DNA of 64,000 nucleotides from Megalobrama amblycephala. Taxonomy: Eukaryota; Chordata; Actinopteri; Cypriniformes; Xenocyprididae. Where the stretch lies: NCBI RefSeq assembly GCF_018812025.1, contig NC_063066.1, forward strand, positions 7,187,882 through 7,251,881, written 5' to 3'. This document shows positions 1 through 36,812 of the stretch, piece by piece; position 1 is the first letter of the stretch; the number at the start of each line of letters is the position of its first letter. The notes beneath the pieces were generated by a model. It ran no database searches. It had not been told where the DNA came from and saw nothing but the letters and a program-made list of their open reading frames with translations. Both the position numbers and the translations under genes were made by a program.

Positions 1-1758
1 TATCTTCTTCATTAGATACATATTATTCCAGTCTTAATCCAGCTATTTCACTGCTTTTTAAGTGTAATTTTCTTGCAGTTCAAAAGCAGAGCTCTAAAAC
101 GACATTAGCAGAAAATAAGTTCAGCAAGTTTCTTGGAATTTTTAGGCAGGACATCTTTTGACTGTAGGAGTGGCAAGTTATGATGCATAGAAATGTGTGG
201 GGATGTTGCTAATTGTCATGCACATGTCAAGAGGTGAAAAGGCACAGTCATTCCACGTGTTTAAAAACGTTACATAAGACATTTGAATCATAATGTACAA
301 ATATGATGTGATGATGATGGTCACGTTACATCCATGTCAGTCTGGCCTGAGGAAGCAGTTGAAGGAGTGAGAAGCAGGGTGAATGTTATATCTGAAACAT
401 TGCAGGAGGTGCGGTGCACGCGACTGACAACGCCTCTGTCTCTTAAAGCGACAGCAGCTCTGCATAACTCCCAGTGGTTAGTTATGTTATGTTTTGGATT
501 TGTTTTAAAAAACTTACTTTTTGCATTCCTAGTTCAAAGACTACTCCAATCGTATAGGTCAGCCATAGACATCCATTCAATATCAGTCGGTGGCAGTGAA
601 GTACTAGTGGATATGACTCATGCACAAACAATGTAGATGTTACACATAGGCAGTTTCATAAAAGCTATGGAATGGAATGTTCTGCTTAGCCCATCAAGTT
701 CACACTGTCCCAGTGACTCAAACTGATATCGCACAGTTGTCATGGAAATAACACATGAACTCCTTTGTAACAGATAAGTGTTTCTGAAATGCATATATTG
801 CTCAAACTTGGCTGAGCTTACTGACCTGATCAACCACATATCAATATCCTAGCAAACAGTCTAATACTTTACCACTCTGTTTTCTTCTGTACCTGCTCGT
901 GCTCATGATATACACACAACCGGTTTGGAATAATTACTATTTTAATGTTTTTGGATGAAGTCTTACCAAGCCTGCAATTACTTGATTAAAAATACAGTAA
1001 AAGCTGTTATATTGTGGATTTTTATTTGAATACATTTTAAAATGTAATTCTTTCCTGTGAGGACAAATCTGAATTTTCAGCATCATTACTACAGTCTTCA
1101 GTGTCACATGATTCTACAGAAATCATTCTAATATGCTGATTTGCTGCTCAAGAAACACATCATTTTCAGTGTTGTGCTGCTTAATATTTTGTGCAAACCT
1201 TGCTACACTACAATTCAAAAGTTGCCAAAAAACCTTTATTCAACAAAGACGCATTAAATTGAATTAAATTATTAATTGTTTTTGGAGTATATCATTATTA
1301 TTATTATTATTATTATTATATACACATGCTGTAATTAACTTGTTGCAGTTATATACATTTATATATTTATAATTTAGTTTTTGTTTTTCTGTAATTTCCT
1401 ATTTAGTTTTTTGTTGTTGTTGTCTTTAAATAAGCCCTTTGAGTTTTTTTGCCTCTCCCTGCACAGTATATGGATTGTACTTTTGTTTTTTATTGTATAT
1501 ATTTTATATTTGTGCAAATAAACTAAAACCAAACCAAATTATTCAAATAAATGCTGTTCATTGAACTATTTAACTTCATATAATATTTCACAATTTTACT
1601 GTATTTTTGATCAAATAAATGCAGCCTTGGTGAGCAGAAGTCTTTTTTTTTTTTTTTTTTTTTTTTTAAACAAAAAAACTCTGTTATTCCAAACTGTTGG
1701 CTGCTAAGTGTATATATTTATATTTAATTTTAACAGACCTTAATTTTTTTTCTGACAG
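1..1758. other. xiap upstream or first-intron sequence, repeat-rich
   Basis: No coding exon was recognised. A 3' splice site (T-rich tract then CAG) ends at 1758, so this stretch is at least partly an intron separating an unseen non-coding first exon from the start-codon exon of xiap. It contains a copy of a dispersed element (about 1040-1260 and 1600-1640), an (ATT)n run at 1292-1318, and a poly-T run at about 1642-1666. The short open frames at 334-636 and 618-839 have no recognisable domain. Confidence 0.5.
1040..1640 (+). repeat. Dispersed cyprinid repeat copy, interrupted
   Basis: The segment with CAGTCTTCAGTGTCACATGA and CTGATTTGCTGCTCAAGAAAC (1090-1160), and the tail ATCAAATAAATGCAGCCTTG (1609-1629), recurs near 25.5-25.9, 35.7-36.25 and 43.9-44.07 kb. 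In this copy the two halves are separated by about 330 bp of AT-rich sequence. Confidence 0.6.
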
Positions 1759-1777
1759 ACATTTTGTTACTGCTACT

Positions 1778-4853
<3,076 letters not shown>

Positions 4854-5450
4854 AAGACAAAGAAGCCAGCACTCCAATTGAAACGGGGATGTGCGTTGAA
4901 AGTGGCAGAATATAACCATTCCTATAATTCCACATAGAGGTGTACAATTTTAATTAAGCTGTGTTTGTATATATCTGTAGATGTACTAAACTCTGATAAA
5001 ATATTGTTTTATTTTTTCATCAAGATCTGAAAAGAACACGCTGTACATTATATGTTTGCTTTTAATGAAGACAGGGACACACTACATAATTTAACTTGTA
5101 ATATATTGCAGGGAAAGACTTTATTATTATATATACCTCTTATTCCCCCCAATATGGCTGCTTCCATCAAATACACAAGCTCAGATTGATATTAACTACC
5201 ATAGTGCCTTTCATGTAGAAAACTTTTCATTCTGTTTATTCATTTGACAATCATGTTTTACAATGTACCTTATATTTGCTCTTTTATTTCTTATAAAATA
5301 ATGATTGCTTGAGACTTTTAATTATGTTATAAAGGTTTACTAAACTTAACCAGTCCAAACGTGTTTTCCTTATTATACATTTCTGTTCTCATAATTATTT
5401 TAATAATGAATGTATTATAAATGGCAATGCTAATAAAGTGGAATTCACAA
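4854..5450 (+). other. xiap: xiap 3' UTR with poly(A) signal
   Basis: AT-rich non-coding sequence follows the xiap stop codon. The first well-placed AATAAA is at 5432-5437, so the mRNA probably ends near 5450-5460, just before a TTAA-flanked foldback element. Confidence 0.6.
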
Positions 5451-5487
5451 TGGATCTTTTTTCCTCTGTTTCATCTGTCACTTTTAA

Positions 5488-6193
5488 AGGATTAGTTCAC
5501 TTTCAAATTAAAATTCCCTGATAATTTACTCACCCCCATGTCATCCAAGATGTTCATGTCTTTCTTTCTTCAGTCGAAAAGAAATTAAGGTTTTTGATGA
5601 AAACATTCCAGGATTTTTCTTCTTATAGTAGACTTGAATGGGCACCAAACAGCTGAAGGTCATAATTAGTTTCACTGCAGCTTCAAATTGTTCAACACGA
5701 TCCCAGACGAGAAATAAGGGTCTTATCAAGAGAAACGATCGCTCATTTTCTGAAAAAAAATTAAAATTATATAAGTTTTAAACTTAAATGCTCATCTTGA
5801 ACTAGCTCTCTTCTTCTTCTCTATTTGAATTCCAGCAGTGTAGACGCTGCTAAGCGTATTACTGCCCTCCACAGGTCAAAGTTTGAACTAATTGTTATAT
5901 ACTATTGAACTAGCATATTGCATATAAAAAGAAAATGAGCAATGTTTTCACTAGATAAGACTCTTATTTCTCATCTGGGATCGTGTTGAACAATTTGAAG
6001 CTGCAGTGAAACTAATTATGACCTTCAGCTGTTTGGTGCCCATTCAAGTCTACTATAAGAAGAAAAATCCTGGAATGTTTTCATCAAAAACCTTAATTTC
6101 TTTTCGACTGAAGAAAGAAAGACATGAACATCTTGGATGACATGGGGGTGAGTAAATTATCAGGAAATTTTAATTTGAAAGTGAACTAATCCT
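5488..6193. mobile_element. TTAA-flanked foldback element (short derivative), family A
   Basis: The ends are AGGATTAGTTCAC and GTGAACTAATCCT, flanked on both sides by TTAA (5484-5487, 6194-6197). The arms are long inverted repeats of about 330 bp that meet near 5910, so the element folds into a near-complete hairpin. There is no ORF of interest. The outer ~270 bp match the elements at 19596-21421 and 62226-63125, but the interior differs from the first of these. TTAA target duplications fit Kolobok or piggyBac-type transposition; this copy is a non-autonomous MITE. Confidence 0.85.
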
Positions 6194-6518
6194 TTAAAAT
6201 TGATAAACTGGAAATGTGAGATTAAAAGCTGTTATGCTCACAATTTACTTGATTAGATGACAAAACGTGATTTCCATAGGGATCATCATTTCTGCCTGCT
6301 TGACAATGAATAGAACTCATTTTACACATTTAGTTATATATTATATGGGTTTAGTTAGTGTGTCTGCAAAATGTAGTTACTTGTAGCTTTTTTTAATGAT
6401 TAAAAACATTTATGTAAATGTATTTGTGTTATGATACCATGTGCATTACAATACTTTTTTTTATAATTGACAGCCCTATGTGTTGATTTAAAAAATAAAA
6501 TATAAGATAAATCTACAG

Positions 6519-6548
6519 ATTATATATATATATATATATATATATATG
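6519..6548. repeat. (TA)n microsatellite
   Basis: A short TA dinucleotide run just upstream of the CpG-rich stag2 5' region. Confidence 0.9.
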
Positions 6549-6659
6549 AATACAAAAAAGCGCCCTTATAAAATGCCTATTAAAGTCGATAAAGTCGAAG
6601 TAAATACTGTCCCATAACAATAATATACAATAATATTAATTTCTGACACTTGCGTGTAA

Positions 6660-7660
6660 CGTCTACTGTACTGAGCATTGCACCCAAGGGCCTCCACCAC
6701 TAAAGGGCCTCGAGCTCACTGCAATCTCTCTACTGAGCACCAGGTGGCAGCTCTACACCAGCAGTTTCTCTCTGAGTGATCGGAACAACAAACCGAACGG
6801 AGCAAGCGGGGTAAGAGCGTGTCCAAAACCGCCTCTGACCGCCACTTTCAAACTACATCCATGAAATAGCCGCGAATACGCACTTTAAAGCCTCTGGAGT
6901 CAATCTAGCCCTTCAAGAAGTCCTTATAAACAACCCGGAATCGACCCTGACGATCGGGTAAGTGGTAAAATGGCGGAGAGATTTATAGAAATTAGTGGCT
7001 TTAGGGTTATTTGGATGATGTGTTAGCCGCGCTAGCCTGATAAGCGAGGGACAGGATCCGAAACGAGCCGCCGTGCTTCCGTTGTCGTATTTAATTAATA
7101 AAAACCACCTCGCATGCCTCATTAGGAATTTAAACAAGCGCACTATGCTTCGCGAATGAATATATTATATGTATTGTGTGGTTTTTCATTGGTAAACAGT
7201 TAGCTAGCGGGCTAACCTTACCCTGCACAGTCAGGAACACAAATTGAGAGGCAAGATGGAGGACGAGGACGCGATGTTTTCCCCCTCTTTCCGAGATGGA
7301 AAAGCTGATGTCGCACATATTATGCTAATTTTACCACACTGTCAATATTAAACACACTCGCTGCCCGTTTTTACGCGTTTTATGTACGCGTGTGGTAGAT
7401 GCGCGTGCATAATGACTGGAAACGAGCGGAGCCAAAATGGAGAATCCCGAAAACAGCTGTGCTGGATCGACTTCAAGATGGAGATTTTTCCCCCTTCTGA
7501 ACGTATTTTCAGTGGTTCTGTCAAATTATCGTGCGATTCCGCGACTGTAGTCTGCATTTGCGCTAATAAGTTCGTCGTTTAACGTTGATAATTGTGCGTT
7601 GTGCGTAAAACACAGCGAGTAATGAAGTAATATCGTGTTGAGGAGGAGTTTGCGAGCGTC
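6660..7660 (+). promoter_or_regulatory. stag2: CpG-rich stag2 promoter / first-exon region
   Basis: This kilobase is richer in G+C and CpG than its flanks and lies between the xiap 3' end and the first coding exon of stag2. Two strong splice-donor candidates on the plus strand, GTAAGA at 6811 and GTAAGT at 6958, could each end a non-coding first exon. A near-consensus CTCF core (GCACCAGGTGGCAG) sits at 6737-6750. The exact transcription start cannot be fixed from sequence alone. The short ORFs here show no domain. Confidence 0.6.
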
Positions 7661-8181
7661 CGCCTGATCTCAGCAGTCAGCACTCAACTTCACATACTAG
7701 CTCCATACATTAGTAGATCACATTATTTCTCACTTCTGTGATCCAGTGGGTCGTGCCACAAAACGGGTCTCACTTATGTTGTGATAGGGTGTTAAAATAA
7801 TGCTATATTAAAGCTGTAATAGTGCTTATGTGCGACAGCAAAATAAATTTGCTGATCAACTTTTAAAAGGGGGGAAAATACACTTCCCATATCTTTTGTT
7901 GTTGACGTCAGAGGCCGTGTGTCCAATCAAACTTTACGGTATTTTGGCGCAAATTCATCTGTCACTTGGTAAAATGGCTAATACACTATATGCTGCATGC
8001 GTTAAGATGAATAAGAAAACTGACATCATATGCATTATTTGCATTATGTGGACTTTATTGCAATATACATCCCAGTGTTTGATTTTAAGCAAGTTTTGTT
8101 AGATTGGCTTGGTGTTCAGTGTGAAAACCAGTTGTTTTAGATGCTCGGTATATGATAAAAAGGAAATCTAGACTTCCTTAA

Positions 8182-9257
8182 CCCTCTATGGTTATGGTGT
8201 TGCCTCCAGGCAATGGTCTATTTTTGTTTGTTTTTAATAAAATAAGGCACCAATTGATTGAACAAAGTATCTCAGGATAGAATAACTCAAATACTACTCA
8301 ATAAAAGTGCAAAACATGACCCACAGGGGTCCATTTTGTGTCCTGTTTCAGCACATGTCACATGGCTCCATATTTTCTCCAATGAAAAGTGCTTTTTTCA
8401 CTTGTTTGTATCCATTTAATCACCCACAAAAAATATGAGTCACCTTCACTGGCAACTTTACATTATATATCATCAAATGTTTTAGAGAAAATAACAAAAA
8501 ACTGTGTTGCCTCAAGGCAACATTGTACCATAATGGAATCGCATAAGGCCATACAGGCATAATAGGTTTGAATACAAATGTATTATATTTGTAAGGAAAA
8601 GAGTTAGAATTATCTAAAAATATTTGCATTTTCACATGATTTTGTAATGCACTTATAAGAATAGTACTTCACATACTATATCTGCATATATTATGATCTG
8701 CACATTTTCTATAGCACTTCAAAAAGGTATAAAACACACATAGCACTGGCAGTTGATGAGGGTGAGGTTGAGGGGTCATACAGTGATGAGGAAGATTAAA
8801 TATAGTGACAATCTGTGAGGGTGAGAGAGAAGATGGAGAAGAGGATGAAGATGGATATGATAACTTGATATAATAATATGATGGTTTGGTAATATTTGTG
8901 TTCCACTATGGTACAATGTTGCCTGAGGGCAACAGCTGGATATAAAATGTTACTTTTTATTAAATATGAAACTTTTAATACATTAAAAACTATATAAATT
9001 TGTTTAAGTGTCTAGTTAAAGAAATTGATGTTTTCAATAAATACAACAAATTCTTTTTTCTACATGAAAATGCAAAAAGTTTCAATTTTTCCATTGTGGT
9101 ACAATGTTGCCTCGAGGCAACAAACTTATAAAAAATAAATAAATAAAAAAATTATGAAAATGTTTATTGATATTGTTAAAGTGTCCAATTTTAAGCAGGA
9201 CAAACAACACAAATATTTTTTTTTCCTCATTGATATCATATTGCGTACCATAGAGGG
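8182..9257. mobile_element. piggyBac-like TTAA element with internal palindromes
   Basis: The termini are CCCTCTATGG and CCATAGAGGG, directly flanked by TTAA (8178-8181 and 9258-9261). This is the arrangement of piggyBac-type transposons (TTAA target, CCC start). Length is 1076 bp. No intact transposase is present; a purine-rich acidic-coding patch at about 8750-8870 could be a decayed N-terminus. Four near-palindromes of the form GTTGCCTC.AGGCAAC occur inside at about 8202, 8505, 8920 and 9105, several next to a TACCATA or TGGTACAA motif. Confidence 0.8.
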
Positions 9258-9369
9258 TTAAAGAATATTTACACAGTTGATCCGTCCACATATTGGTGTA
9301 GCGCACAGGAACCGGAAAGCATGGGATGAAATAATGGTGCAGTGTTAGTTTTGGGCTGTGCTGTCACTG

Positions 9370-10140
9370 TCATCCGTGTGTGTGTAAAAGTCACAATGGC
9401 TGTGTATGGAAACGTGATTTGGCGCCACTTTTCCTTCGAACGCATTTTTGATGATGATGCTATCGCTTTCGAATTCCCGCCTTCTCCCCGAACATTCTGA
9501 AAAAGAACATGAAGGTTTATTGCATATATGCTGCTTATTGTTACTTGCTGGGTATTGCATAACTTATCTCACGTTCTCGGCACACGCTTTGCCCTGCATT
9601 TGGTTCAGAGAGGAATATATTTTTGTGATAATGTGCTCGGTTATATTAAGCTTGTTTTATTCGCACACATTGGTATACTGAAAGCCACACCTCTTTATAA
9701 TGCCGAGATCAAAGTGTTGCGGCCATATAATGACCTTTTAATACTTGCTCTTTTGAATGTTACAAAATCAGAGCATTCATTCAGGATATTAGTAGAACAT
9801 ATATTAAACAAACAAAAATGTTCTGTTTGAAATAATGGGCAGTGTCTGAATGCGTCATTTTACAGCGGTGAGCCGGGTTCCTTCTCTCTTCTCTCTCTGT
9901 TCATGTTTACGTCCACAAATGTTACTGGCGAGCTCTGATTGGATGCGGTGGAAAGGAGGGCGGACGTGTTATTTCCTTATATGGGGACAGATGTAGACAT
10001 GAAGCTCCGGCTCTCGGAGATGTTTCCTGGAAACGGTGGAATCTGTAGGGCCAATCAGCAAGCAGCGCGTTATGACAGACTCGGCGAGACACGCCTACTT
10101 GTTTTCATACTGAACCGCGGGCATCTTCAGCGCACAGCTC
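9370..10140 (+). promoter_or_regulatory. Promoter-like patch inside stag2 first intron
   Basis: A GC/CpG-enriched segment contains two E2F-like sites (TTTGGCGC at 9418-9425 and TTCCCGCC at 9474-9481), an SRF CArG box CCTTATATGG at 9975-9984, and CCAAT boxes in both orientations (about 9937 and 10050). It could be an enhancer or an alternative start for stag2. No splice donor or start codon clearly ties it to a transcript. Confidence 0.3.
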
Positions 10141-10371
10141 AGATCAGCCTGTATCACTTTCATGGATCTGTAATTCTTGACACTTTTGGTTTTCTAGTAC
10201 CTATTTTTCCTCAAGTTATTTTTAATTTAGTGTTATTCCATGTATTATTTCAACAATGTTGCCTGAAGAAATGAATGCTTCTATTGCAAAGGCCAAACCT
10301 GCTAAATCTTTTATGAAAATACTTACAGATGCCATCTGCTCTTCACACAAGAGGTGTGTCTCTAAAGAAAC

Positions 10372-10405
<34 letters not shown>

Positions 10406-11404
10406 GAAATTCAGTTAGGGGTAAACTTTCATGTTTTTTCTTTTTTGTCATCTGAGCAAGGAGAAATGAGAGGTGTGTAACTCATACTCCTAACTATATT
10501 TTAGGATATCTGCTACCATATGTTAAAGTAAATGAAAGAAATCATCTTCTTTGACAACTTCATAAATTATTATTAATTATTTAAAGGTTATTATATTCAG
10601 AATATTTGCAGCAAACAAAAAGTAATAGTATAGAGTGCAACAGTCGGGTTCTGGAAGTAAAAACTAAATACATTTTCTCCATAAATAATTTTTTAACAAT
10701 AATTTAAAAACCTTTACTGTGATCTACAAGATTAAGCGATGGTATTTACTTAAGTTGAAGATGTCAGACTGAATTATTTCAACTTAGTTTAAAAATAATC
10801 AAGTTTAACTTTGAAATTCGTGGTGAAAAACTACATTACCCATGATTCTGTAAAAGAAAATTCCACTGATTAGAGAATTAAGACAAGCAAAACGCTCCTT
10901 AAAATCTAGGTTGCTTTGTCCACTCTAATTGTATTTTTTAAAGGAAAGTATTAATGTCTTCATGCTATGCAATGGATTAGGTAGGCTAGCTGTTCATTTC
11001 AAACCTTAACCAAGGGTCTAAAAAACCCTCAAAAGAAGTGATTTTTTTTTTTCTTTTTTTTTTACTGAACATAAGAACTACTTGTGTAAACACCACAATA
11101 AAAGTACATGGAATAAACAAGTAATAAGATCCTGGTTGATGAGTGATGATTTTCTAGTGCTGTTTCAGCTGTGCGCTCCTATGATGCAAGGTAAATCAAA
11201 TCCTGTCAGTCTGAGCAATCAAACGAAACCAAGCATGTTCTAGCTGTAAAACAGTGTCCGATTGGTCTCTGCACATCGTCCCTACCCACCATACCCGAGA
11301 TACAGTTTCCATTGGTTGAACTTTCAAATGATATTGGAAAACACTGCGTCATGATTGCGACGCCATGATCAGATCCCAGAAGTCGTGATCTTTGCAGTAG
11401 GGTT

Positions 11405-11846
11405 ATCAAAAGTATAGATTCAGTACCAAGTCGGTACTGAAATTTTAAAATGTGACGCTTTGAACGCTGTTGAGTAGGTTCACAAACGCCTGTGATTGAC
11501 CATTGTGTTCACGCGCTTATCAGATATGTCTGTGATTGGCTACAATTATCAACGCTTCAAAAACATGTTGTAAATGGACATCTTTGATGCTCTTCACCGA
11601 GCGCTTGCACAGATACACACGGGAGCATTTGAAAGCAGGCCTGCTTTCAAACGCTCTCACTTTCAAAACACTGTCAAATTCAAACACTTCCGTGTGCTGA
11701 TCATTTTTGCCAATCACAGACACATATGTTGAGCGTGTGAACACAAAGGCCAATCAGAGGTGTTTACGAATTCACTCAACAGTGCTCAAAGCGTCACATT
11801 TTTAAAATTTCAGTACCGACTTGGTACCGAAGTCAGTACTTTTGAC
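11405..11846. mobile_element. 442-bp inverted-repeat MITE
   Basis: The ends TCAAAAGTA / TACTTTTGA are followed inward by matching inverted segments (CAGTACCAAGTCGGTACTGA versus TCAGTACCGACTTGGTACCG, and GTGACGCTTTGA versus TCAAAGCGTCAC). The centre is a small perfect palindrome (AGCAGGCCTGCT at about 11634). A truncated relative lies at about 63205-63290. Confidence 0.7.
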
Positions 11847-14800
11847 AACAATACTATGCAGTGTTGTGTTAAGTTGTTTGGGCTCATTTGAGAGACCACC
11901 TGTCCTAAATAAAGATATGCAATCTGCTGTGGTTTACTAATGTTTAGTGAAGTTACAAGCCAAAAGCATTGTGTATACTGTTTACGTGTGTTGCCGGTGC
12001 TTTTTCATACAAATACTTGGTATAGTTTGCTCTTTAACTGGAACAGTTATGCTTTTTGTATTCTGCTAGTTGAGACCTTTCAACGATACTTGAAGTCTGT
12101 TATGTACATATATTTTACAGATCACATTTTCATGTAAAGCAGTTATTCTTTCACGCTATGAAAATAGAGCACTTCTAATATGTCAGCAATTTTAAAAGCA
12201 CTTGTTAAGTGATGGTCATATTCCCTATATTCACTATAAAGCTAAGCTTTAAAACAACACCTATTTTGTGTTAGATAAGCAAGTGGTTGTTATGTAACAT
12301 GATAACTTGGTAGTGCCCCTGCTTCGGATTTAAGAGGTTAAGGTTAACGATTAAATGGGTATTTTAAAAAACAATCAAACATTATGGGAATTAATGTAAA
12401 TTGACATTCCAATTCCAGAACCAATGCCGTTGAAAAAGTGGATGGGAACTGTTGCGCTCTATTTAATAGAACTCATATTAGTATTTCCTTCAGTTAGTGG
12501 TAAAACTTGTTGTCACTATTAGCTGGCCCTCGAGCATACCCTGAAGCACACAACCCACATCTTCAATTTTGGAAAAATGCTTAATTCAATAATTCATGCC
12601 TAGTCTGTAGTGAGAGAATTTGTACGCTTTTTTTGATATGCTCTGTCCATGAAGGAAAATGACTGTTCATGTTATGCTTTCTTTAAGTTTCAATGTAAGG
12701 TTGGAATATGTATGGTATCTCCTGCCTCATCTTAACAAGCAAATATAAGTTGTATGTATGTTTGATTGCCATGGAAGTTAATAAGGTGCAGTGGCTTTGA
12801 AACATCTCAACCCAAGGTGTGAGTTTAGGGCGTGACTGATTGTTTGAGCAGTGACGGATGAACAGGAGTGTACAGGAAATACTCATTGTGCGCTGATTTT
12901 TGTTCGTTGAAATGATCTCATGACTTTTTCTCTAATACCGTCTGTGTTTGACTAGCAATAGCAAATCTTGTTCTTGAATGTGATGTAAACTAAAGGCTGT
13001 TGGTTTGGTTATTTACAAGTGGCCATTCAGTATGTCCCGGCCCAACATCCTGTTTCAGGAGGAAACAGCCATTTCATGAAGACTTTTAAGGATAATTATG
13101 GTAGTCATTAATTTAGTGAGCATTGCATTGCTTATTGCTTATGTGGGGTTTGTACATGAACAGGTGGTTTTGACTTCAAGCATGTTTCATTACAGAGCTG
13201 TGACATTGTCACATTGCTCTGATATCTCTCTCCTCTGCTATAGAAGTTAAAGGGTTTGTCAAGGGTTTGTTTTATGTAAAGAATAACTGACTGGTTTTAG
13301 CAATGTCAAATGTTACAAACCAGTGCGACTTTATTTTGTGGAACAAAAAAGGCGTTTTGAAGAGTGTTGGTAACCAACCAATTTTGGAGTCCATTGACTT
13401 CTATTGCATGGACAAAAACACTTTAAAGACATTTTGAAGAATATTTTCTTTTATTTTCCACAGAATAAAGAGTCATACATGTTTGTTGAAACGACATGGG
13501 AGAGTAAACGATTTTTCATTTTTCACTGTAACATCATTGTCAGAAAAGGTTTAGTGTGTCATGTGCTGGTCTGAATCCCTCTTGTGTTGAAAATATGGTC
13601 TATAGCTTTGTTTTAGTGAAAGTGTGCTTTCAAAAATCATAAACTTAAGAAATGAAAATATGAAGATTTTATACTTAAGTTGTGAAGTTGAAAAAGAATA
13701 TCATGAAAGGGAAAATATCTGCTTTACTATTACTATTGTTATTGTTATTATTTAAATGTTGCTATTTCTATTTAAAGAGGAGCAGTGGCCTGCCCTGCTG
13801 CTTTCGCTCAAGGTTCCTTCACACTGACTGAAAGAGTCTGTCTGAGTGATCAGCTCAGCAGTCACATATGGTGCCATATTGCCCCCTTGTGGCTACAATA
13901 TAACTGCATTTATTCTGCCTAGCTGTAGTGATAGACTGTTTGAAGTTGTAGACATTGTGAAACTGTAAGAGTGTTTTTGGAGCCATTTTAATTTTAGTAG
14001 TCCACATGTACTGCTGCACTGAACCATTTATGATTATGTCAGTTACATAGTTTCTGGATAAGGATGAGCATGAATACTCAGAAGAGACTGCATTGATTCA
14101 CTATTATGAAAACACAATGGGCCTCATTCAGGAAACACAAGCAGAACTCATTTTGTTTGTAAAGCCGTTCGGATGTTAAATAGTCAGATTCATGAAAGTG
14201 ATCGTAATTTGTTAGTTGGTATGAATTTTTTACACCTGCTCCCTACCATGTGTAAATGGTGCATGAACGTTTTGTGTTCTTTTAGGCAAACTGATGACTG
14301 CATTTTGATAATACTGCGAGTTTGTTTGCCCATTTAGGTAATCTTTAACTATTTAGGTTAAATGTACTTTACATGCTGTTTGTATTAGAGGGGCTTGAAG
14401 AAGTGGCTTCAACTCAAGCTCTGAAGAGTTGAAAAATGTTCAACTGTGGGTAAAACTCACACTTTTTTACTTCACTTTTTAACCAGTCGTCCAATCACAG
14501 TGGATGAGGGGTGGGACAAATAGCTGATCAACCAAACTTAACATCCTACTTATGTGCACATGAGTGGAGATGTTAATTTTGTTGGTATTGTTGCATTTTA
14601 ATATTCAGTAATTGCTGATAAACTATCTGTGAAATCAGGTACTAGTAACACATTACTTCCACAGATACTCTGTTTCATAGCAACCAAAGCATTTCAGCAG
14701 GGAAAAAAACGCTGCTCCTACAAAGCGCTCCAAAGCGCCCCCAGCTGGGCATTTTCAGAAGAGCGGCTGGCATTTTCACTGGCTAAAAACGCTTTGGTCG

Positions 14801-15387
14801 ACCCCTAATTGAATATATTTTGTTTGGCATATGGCCAATTAGTCTCTTTTTGCATTTATACAATATACTGGAGCCAAACAGGAGAAGGAAGTCCAGAAAA
14901 TTCAACAGTGTTCCTGGACACATAATTTATGTAGTTGTAACAAATGGCTGGGGTTTATGCTAATTATAAATGGGTGTGCAAGTATGGCCTGTTTACAAAT
15001 TATTGGAATTCATTAACATACATGCGTTTAACTATCAAATCTGATGTTTGTGAATCCGGAGGAGAGTTTTTGGGAATGTCCATTTTTACATGCAAAAGAG
15101 TTCGTCAACACCATACACACTATGACATTCAGTTTGCATTAATGTAGCAATGTGATTCCTATGGTTGAAAAAACGAAAAAAAAAAAAAAAAACGATGCAT
15201 TGTCCACTGACGCGCATAAATACAGACCAACAATTAAAAAAATTAATTCAAAAACAGTCGATTTGTTGATTTTTATAATATTGAGCAAGGATTCATAGAT
15301 TACAGATGTAGGTGTGCTTGTTTTTAACCTCAACACATAAGGACAAAAGACCTTACTATTGTTTTTCTCCCATTTTGTGTGTTTTAG

Positions 15388-15476
15388 GTTTATGAGACAA
15401 AAGTACCCGCTGTTGCCCTGTGTGTATAAAGACAAAGCCCTTGACAAGTTGAAGTGGACCAGAAGATGTTAAAGAA
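15388..15476 (+). other. stag2: stag2 5' UTR in first coding exon
   Basis: Acceptor GTGTTTTAG ends at 15387, and 89 nt of non-coding sequence precede the ATG at 15477. The start context (AAAGAAATGA) has A at -3. Confidence 0.6.

Positions 15477-36812
<21,336 letters not shown>

Larger units (their letters stand above)
6958..15387 (+). other. stag2: stag2 5' UTR intron (about 8.4 kb)
   Basis: This is the inferred intron between a non-coding first exon ending at 6957 (or 6810) and the exon beginning at 15388, after GTGTTTTAG. It contains a TTAA element at 8182-9257, a second promoter-like GC-rich patch at 9370-10140, a poly-T run near 10376-10400, and a hairpin element at 11405-11846. From 11.9 to 15.38 kb I see only AT-rich unique-looking sequence, with a partial CTCF-like site near 13875. 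No coding exon was recognised. Confidence 0.55.

Noticed and set aside
1697..1777. Upstream in-frame ATG of xiap adding 27 residues
   Set aside because: A splice acceptor ends at 1758 inside this extension, and the added residues (IYLYLILTDLNFF) are translated intron.
13870..13895. Fifth CTCF site (reverse strand CCACAAGGGGGCAA)
   Set aside because: Two core positions disagree with the consensus, so it was not listed with the better matches.
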